DNA from: Gambelia wislizenii
Lineage: Eukaryota > Chordata > Lepidosauria > Squamata > Crotaphytidae
NCBI GenBank assembly: GCA_030847615.1
Contig: JAUMIR010000001.1
Span: 160,119,001-160,183,000 of the forward strand
DNA: 64,000 bases
Direction: 5' to 3'
Within the stretch, counting starts at the first letter, position 1, and the number at the start of each line of letters is the position of its first letter. Positions 58,051-64,000 of the stretch are shown here, piece by piece. The notes beneath the pieces were generated by a model, which was not told the origin of the DNA, ran no database searches, and saw only the letters and a list, made by a program, of their open reading frames with translations. A program made the translations under genes and the position numbers.

Positions 58051-58329
58051 ATGTTGAGACTCTGTAAGTATAAGATATAACTTCGAAGTAGAAATGGGGA
58101 ACTTTTTTTCTCCCAAAAGGCCATATTCTATTGGGGAAGATGGTTGGGGACTGCATATAGGTAACTGGGTACTGGTTAAAAGTGAGTAGGGTCAAAATAT
58201 GTCCTACACACATTCTCCCCCCCCAACACACACACACTTTGTGATGCATATTGAGAAGGGAGCTTCCATCTGCACTACACAGCACAGGAACATTATGATC
58301 TGAACAGAAAATAGAGAGAATCTTGACCA

Positions 58330-58522
58330 GGGGCCCATTTATACTATACAATTATAGCACTATATTCCACTTTGGCTGTCATGTTCTATCTTATGGATTC
58401 CTGGGGTTTGCAGTTTGGAGAATAAGTAAAGGAGACCTCTGGCTGAGAATTCTAAAGGCTCCTCCCTAAACTGCCAATCCTAGGAAACACAGCACTATTA
58501 TTGTATAGCATGAATGGGCCCC
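58330..58522. mobile_element. Hairpin MITE, GGGGCCCATT termini (193 bp)
   Basis: Ends GGGGCCCATTTATACTATAC and GTATAGCATGAATGGGCCCC are inverted repeats. The arms include TTCCTGGGGTTTGCAGTTTG and CTAAACTGCCAATCCTAGG. Flanks CCA and AGA do not match. Confidence 0.75.
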
Positions 58523-60020
58523 AGATCACTATGGGGTTGAAAGGGGGCTCTCCCACTCACCACCTAGCAGTGGTGGCTAGTGGCTCCAATGTCAGCAAGG
58601 CTCTGGATTTTAGTCTGAACTTTAAAAGAGCTGTCCTGGACCTATTTGGGGAATAGGGTTCACTACCTTGGATAACTTATTTAAAGGTCAGACTAAAGCC
58701 AGGAACAGATTCCACAACCCAATGATATTGGTATCACTAGTTGCCAATGTCACATGGCATGGAAATGTAGGTGAAACAGTGGAGCAGAATCAAAGAAGAA
58801 GCTACTCTATCCCTCATACTACTCATGATACTTTGGGGAACATGAAGGGCAAGGGAAGCATTAGCAAAGTGTCACTTCCAAGTCCCAAACTTTAGGCAAG
58901 AATTGATTTCAGGCAGCAATCCAGATGCTGTGATGGTTCTTTCAGCCAAACCCAAGCTCCATACCATTACATTTTACCCATGAATGCTCCACAATGGGAC
59001 TCTAGCAACTTGAGGGCAATTTATTAAGAAACACTGATGGGTCAAAGGAACAGCTCTTCAGTCTCACTTCTTATTGCCTTTGCTTTTCGCATTGGGGTGG
59101 TGGGAGGATTAGACTTGCAGTTACATTACGTTATATTACAACTGTAGAATCCAGCTGTATGATGCAAATATCCTTAATACTGCATGAAACCTTGCTGAGG
59201 AAAGCTGAACCACCTCAAATGTCTCCACCACAGGAAAGTGTAGAAATGCAAGGGCTTCTAAAAATAACAGGGCAATAATAGTTCTATCTATACTGGAAGG
59301 GGAAAGGAGGTAATGGCTTTGTATGATGGGAGCTTGCTGTCAGGCTTCTTAACAAAAACATCGGGATAGGTGTACATATTATATTTGAGAAGAAACAGTG
59401 ACACAAGCTTTAAATGCAGTATCCCCCCGACAAAGATGTAAATTAAAAACCTCAAAGCAAAATATTCTAAAATGTTAGCTATGAGATTGCTGATATTCAG
59501 AATTACTCTTCATAATCCTGAGACTCCATGATGGGGGAATATTGTAGGACAAGGAGAGATAGTCTTCCATCTCTTCCCAGGGTACCCCAAGCATTGCATG
59601 AGGGTAGGGGCAGTCACTGATCTAGCAGGATCCATCTCCCAGTCCCCTGGGACTTTGTGCCAGTTTAAAACAGGAATGCAATGCTTAGACCACAGTCATG
59701 AGTACACTTCTTTTGGCTGTACTTTCTATTGGAATTGATGGGATCTCGACTGGAATGTTAGCAAATGGTTTAGTCATAATGCATTAAAGAGTGTGAGCAT
59801 TCCTAAATCCATTCTTTATCTTTGTAAAAGTATTTTTTTTTTCAACAAAACTTATATATTGATCTTCTTTTCCATCTGCATTTTGTTTTCATTTCCTGCT
59901 TTAGGGCAGCAGATTATTTTGCCTGAAACAATTTTCTTTTTCTTTTTAATATTTTTTATTAGTTAACATGCAATAAAAACATTGAATACATTAAGACAGT
60001 AACACAGCCACTACAGTCAT
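58523..60020. other. No recognised feature
   Basis: Non-coding; ordinary AT-rich sequence. Confidence 0.4.
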
Positions 60021-60082
60021 CACACACACACACACACACACTATATATATACATATACACACACACACACACACAGATATAT
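60021..60082. repeat. (CA)n/(TA)n microsatellite
   Basis: Two CA runs separated and followed by TATATATA segments, total about 60 bases. Confidence 0.95.
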
Positions 60083-60443
60083 ATACTTACAAAAATACCT
60101 GCATACACACATACATACAAATGTGCTAAAATAGATTTCCAACCTTCCCGCCATATACTTTTTAACATCATAGTTTTCTGTTTGTTTCCTCTACATTACT
60201 AATTCGTCACTATAAATACCTATAGCCTATTACTATATCCTATTTCTTATGATCATCAGGCAATGAATGATATTCAGAATCATTACTGTGACTATTTTTG
60301 TATGTCACCAAATGGCTAGAATTGCCTGTGAGCTGTTTTCAGAGCTAGCTGGTGACTGTAAAAACCAACCTGGCTATCAAAACTGCTGAAATCACATATT
60401 CCATTGGGCTAAAGCTATCGGTCCTGGAATGGGGTAAGACTAT

Positions 60444-60774
60444 GGAGATTTTCAGACAGGCAAAAATCGCCCCTTGCCGCGTGAGCAGCCTCCTGAAACT
60501 GCTGCGCGGCAAGGGTCTTTTTCGGACGACGCTGTGCCTCTAGCGAAGCCGTCCGTGTCACTTCCGTGAAGCTTGGGACGGCTCCGCGCCATATTTCAAG
60601 CACGGAGGCTGCCCGTGATTGAAATATGACGCGGAGCCGTCCCAAGCTTCACGGAAGTGACACGGACGGCTTCGCTAGAGGCACAGCATCGTCCAAAAAA
60701 GACCCTTGCCGCGCAGCAGTTTCGGGAGGCTGCTCGCGCGGCAAGGGGCGATTTTTGCCTGTCTGAAAATCTCC
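60444..60774. mobile_element. 331-bp hairpin MITE (copy 3), nearly perfect palindrome
   Basis: Termini GGAGATTTTCAGACAGGC and GCCTGTCTGAAAATCTCC are exact complements. Target duplication TAT (60441-60443 and 60775-60777). Arms of about 155 bp differ at only a few positions and are very CpG-rich (GACGCGGAGCCGTCCC, TTGCCGCG). The loop is about 20 bases near 60600-60620. High CpG retention and near-identity of arms suggest it is young. Confidence 0.97.
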
Positions 60775-60777
60775 TAT

Positions 60778-62495
60778 GTCACAGACCATAGATGTTTAAG
60801 CAACATATCAGGTTGAAGCTCAGATATATTAAAACACCAAATTCCCTTCTCTCATTTATATAGGGCATATATGTCAAATGTAACATTTTCACAGTGCTTT
60901 CAAGTACCCAAAGCATTTCACAAGTGTGTATTATCTAGTGTAATCGGTACAACATTCCTATTAGTGAAAATTATTTATTATCTCCTGCAGTGTGGTAGGT
61001 GGGAGCAAGTGAGACTGAGGCTGAGGGGGAATACTTGCCTTAGGCCATCTAGTGAGTTCATGACAGAGTCAAAATTCAAGCCAGGGGCTTCCTGATTCAT
61101 AGCTCAGTCTCCTTGTTTTTATGCTATACCAGTTTGTAATTATCAGATGTAATTGATAAAAAGTTATTATGGGCACAACTGAACCTATGAGATAATGACT
61201 CAGTTTAGACCATGGTTTCTTGCTACAAGAAGGAGTTGTTGGCTGGAATCCTCATGTTGTGCAAGCACAGACAGTAGGTATTTAAATTCTCTACACATCT
61301 CCTCTCCCACCCCCTGAATACCCCTGCAGAAGGCTGATTCCCAGCACTGGCACATGCACCCTCAGCCATTTAGTGGCTGTAGGAGAGTGAAGTGTCTAGG
61401 CAGTGTCCGACTACAGTTCTGCAGCTGGGAGAAAAAGGAAGACATTTCTTTCCCAAAACTCCAGTGGAGATCCGGCAGGGTGGTGGCTGTTCTTTTCTAT
61501 CAGCTGCTGAGAAGCAACTGGACCCTACCTGGGTGCCTCCACTTCCCCTAAATGGCTGTGATGGTAGTCACAAGTGCTGAGGGGAGCAGAATGGAATCCC
61601 CATAAGTATGCTCACAGTGCTATATTCCACATTATGCTCCTGCAACATCACAGTTGTAGTAAGCCTTGGACTGAGGCACTTCATCGCTCCTGTTCTCTTT
61701 TGCTCCCATAATGGAAGTTTCACTTTAATCATAGTTCCTTGTAATATTGACAATCTCAGGAAGTGTGATTTGTTTAAAACAGAACCAAACAGTCTAGTAA
61801 CCACTACATATTTTTGTCTATCAACTACCATAAGCCCCAGTCATCATACCCAGTTGTTGAGGATAATAGGAATTATTCTAGAAAACATTTGAAGTTGGCC
61901 AGCTTGCCTACCCATGTTTTAAACTGTGGGTTAAGAACAAGTCAATATCTGAATCATCGATTACTCTCACTAACCATTGTTGAAGCAAAACACAGCTCCC
62001 TGACTTGGGATATTGTAACCCCAAAACATATATCCCATCATCCTGATATTGGATCAATATTTAATTGGCAACAGTGTTCTGATATAATTCAGCTGGTAAC
62101 CGGGCCTTCCACAGACTGGCAGAAAACAAAGGGGCTCTGGGAAATAGGAGTCAAATAAAGTTCAGTCATGTACCATGCCAAGGAAATGGGCCTGATAAAT
62201 TATCCAAATATACATACCTTAATGACAATAATACAGCATTCCATTGTGAAACAAGGAGATTCTTCCTGAAACATGCAGGACTTGATGGACAGCTACCTGC
62301 AGAGTTGGGAGAATTCATTACCTTGCAAATCACAGACATCCTCTAATCAAAGAAAACTTGCCTGTCAATCATTTAATAGCAGATCACCTCTATTTCCCCA
62401 ATTCCTGGCTGGTTCAGAATTCCTTTGATTATGCCATTGAGAGCTATTTGAAGACAAATGTTCTTTTCATCCAAAGCACAACTTCAAAGGGATTT
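60778..62495. other. No gene; possible decayed foldback
   Basis: CAGCCATTTAGTGGCTGTAG near 61363 and CCCTAAATGGCTGTGATGG near 61547 hint at a degraded inverted pair. No coding sequence recognised. Confidence 0.35.
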
Positions 62496-62498
62496 TCC

Positions 62499-62889
62499 CT
62501 ATAAAAGCCCTGGAAAACTTGAGTTCTCCTCCCAAATCCACATCTCTCTGTCCCAGTTCTTACTTTTCCCCTCACTGAAACCCCTTGCTCCCAATATTGC
62601 ATCCCTGGATTCCTGGCCAGCATCCATTCCGAGTTAGGTGCTCCATTCCCAGCTTTCCTAATCCTAACCTTCCCTTCCTAAGTTCTGCCTGCCCCACTTT
62701 CTGTTGCTGCTACCTGAGAGTAACATTGCTTCTCCTGAAGAGAGCCCAGATGCAGGATCAGGTGCAGTATCCTCTCCAAAGTCTTAACCTAATTCAGTTT
62801 TAAACTATCTCTTGCCTTACTCTGGTATTCTTCCTTGCTTGTTTAGATGAATGTGTGCCATGTGTGAATGCCTTACTTGGCTCAATAAA
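62499..62889 (+). promoter_or_regulatory. Possible LTR: TATA box to polyA signal
   Basis: CTATAAAAG at 62499-62507 is a strong TATA box, and AATAAA at 62884-62889 lies about 385 bases downstream, followed by TTGCATCTG. The layout is that of an LTR in plus orientation, but TG/CA ends and flanking duplications were not found. A host promoter with a short terminal exon is a less likely alternative. Confidence 0.3.
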
Positions 62890-62929
62890 GTTGCATCTGT
62901 TATTTTTGGACATACGACTCCCATGTCCT

Positions 62930-63880
62930 TCCTAAGCTCCACCCACATATATAGGGTTTTAAGATTTTGTAAATTATGCAACCTCTTGTATTGCCATTTG
63001 AGTCGCTATTAATCCCCCTTTGTAAGATCAGTTTCTTGAGTGGATTTTCACAGACATGAGGGTTTTGTGTAACAATATCTTTGATAATTTGGCTAATTTC
63101 AAATCAAAAGTGGAAGTTTGCATCTCCTTCTGTTTGTAAAGGAGGAGGAAAAGCTAAAGAACACATGTGAGTTCAAAGTTCACATTGGCTTGTTTTCACA
63201 GACAAAAACCAAGATTTTTTTTTCTATAGCGGAACCAAAGCCTTTGTAAAGCCAATTCAGATCACTATCCAGGAATAGTTTTCTGTAGGGTGTGCACCAA
63301 TTTTCTCTGCTCAAAATGGCTACACATTGGAAATTGAGGAGCACCCTGATCTGTTTCATATACACACATCTGTTTCATTCAATTAAGTTTCTCTTCTGCT
63401 TGTAGTCTTCTGAACTGCAAACTCCAAGTGCTGAATGCTTAACAATAACCATTCTTTAGATATTTGCAGTATTGGTGCTGTTCAACATTTTCACTTAAGT
63501 GCCTATTCCATATCAGGTCTGATTCCATGTTCCATTCCAATTTGAAACCAGTTATTGTTATGAGTCTGTTTTCTAAGAGCTCAGCTTAACCTTGCCAGGA
63601 GGCAAAAAAAAGCTAGGGTTCTTGGCTGTCACTGTTATGAAGTGAAAATATTTTTGTTTTTTTATATATTTTCCCAAAACACTCATATCTTTGTCAGCAT
63701 ATTCTATCCCCCCCACATACCCTTTAAGTATGCTTATGGGCTTTGTATGCAAGCATTGCCAGAATTTGAATCAAAAAGCATGTGAGACTGGCACTTTAAC
63801 AGTAAAATACAGAATATCTAGATAGGTAACCTGGTTTTCTTTCCCATTTTCTTCCAGTTTGTCAATATTTTCTCCCAGCA
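62930..63880. other. No recognised feature
   Basis: Non-coding. Confidence 0.4.
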
Positions 63881-63882
63881 TT

Positions 63883-64000
63883 GATTTATCATTCATTTAT
63901 GTCCTGCTTTTTTCCTCAATAATGGGATTCAAGGCAGCTACACAACAGATTAAACCTATACAAAAACATCATTAAAAAGTATAAAGTCACTTAAAATTCA
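63883..64000 (-). mobile_element. LINE family X, 3' tail, continues beyond the window
   Basis: ATTCATTTATGTCCTGCTTTT, then AATGGGATTCAAGGCAGCTAC and an A-rich tract, match the tail side of the copies at 7944 and 16288 in minus orientation. Confidence 0.5.

Overview
This is AT-rich vertebrate DNA, almost certainly from a squamate reptile and probably a lizard. The inference rests on the repeat mixture: 5S rRNA-derived and tRNA-derived SINEs that share one tail, CR1 and L2-like LINEs, an L1 with many 5'-truncated pieces, RTE/BovB-like LINEs, a probable Penelope-like palindrome, and dozens of short inverted-repeat DNA transposons. No complete protein-coding gene, rRNA or tRNA gene is visible. 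The only candidate host coding sequence is one exon-like segment at 2252-2358 with good splice signals. The window is best read as intergenic or deep intronic sequence filled with dead transposable elements.

Layout. 1-5.6 kb: candidate exon, a foldback element built of short palindromes (2608-2973), a 639-bp palindromic Penelope-like insertion with a 13-bp target duplication (3136-3774) and a GGGGCTTGTC element. 6.7-11.3 kb: a GGACTTTATC element, a LINE 3' end, a solo LTR (9338-9755) and a CR1. 13.5-20.9 kb: a 1.26-kb GGGCTTGTC element, then a LINE tail, a SINE and a CR1, each entered by a DNA element or SINE, so insertion order can be read. 23.7-31 kb: another GGACTTTATC element and a nest in which an RTE-like LINE with a recognisable dead reverse transcriptase sits head-on inside an L1. 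33-42.5 kb: several hairpin elements, one inside another, a 5S-SINE with an inverted internal duplication, a tRNA-SINE and two GC-richer LTR-like stretches. 46-52.4 kb: a second RTE 3' end, two hairpin elements, BovB-like fragments and a chimera of two foldback elements. 53.4-64 kb: an L2-like LINE interrupted by CR1, nested hairpins, a 973-bp DNA element (55458-56430), an almost perfect 331-bp CpG-rich hairpin (60444-60774) and a TATA/AATAAA LTR-like segment.

The unifying observation is that about fifteen elements share one architecture: termini beginning GGA or GGG, long inverted arms, and 3-bp target duplications of TAA/TTA/TAT/TAG/TGA type. This is the pattern of non-autonomous PIF/Harbinger elements. 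Three hairpins are each exactly 331 bp and the TTTTC(A/C)CACTACACTGT-type hairpins are about 224 bp. No transposase gene is present in the window, so these elements must have been moved in trans. Uninterrupted copies of the target repeats in the same window serve as empty-site controls for some insertions.
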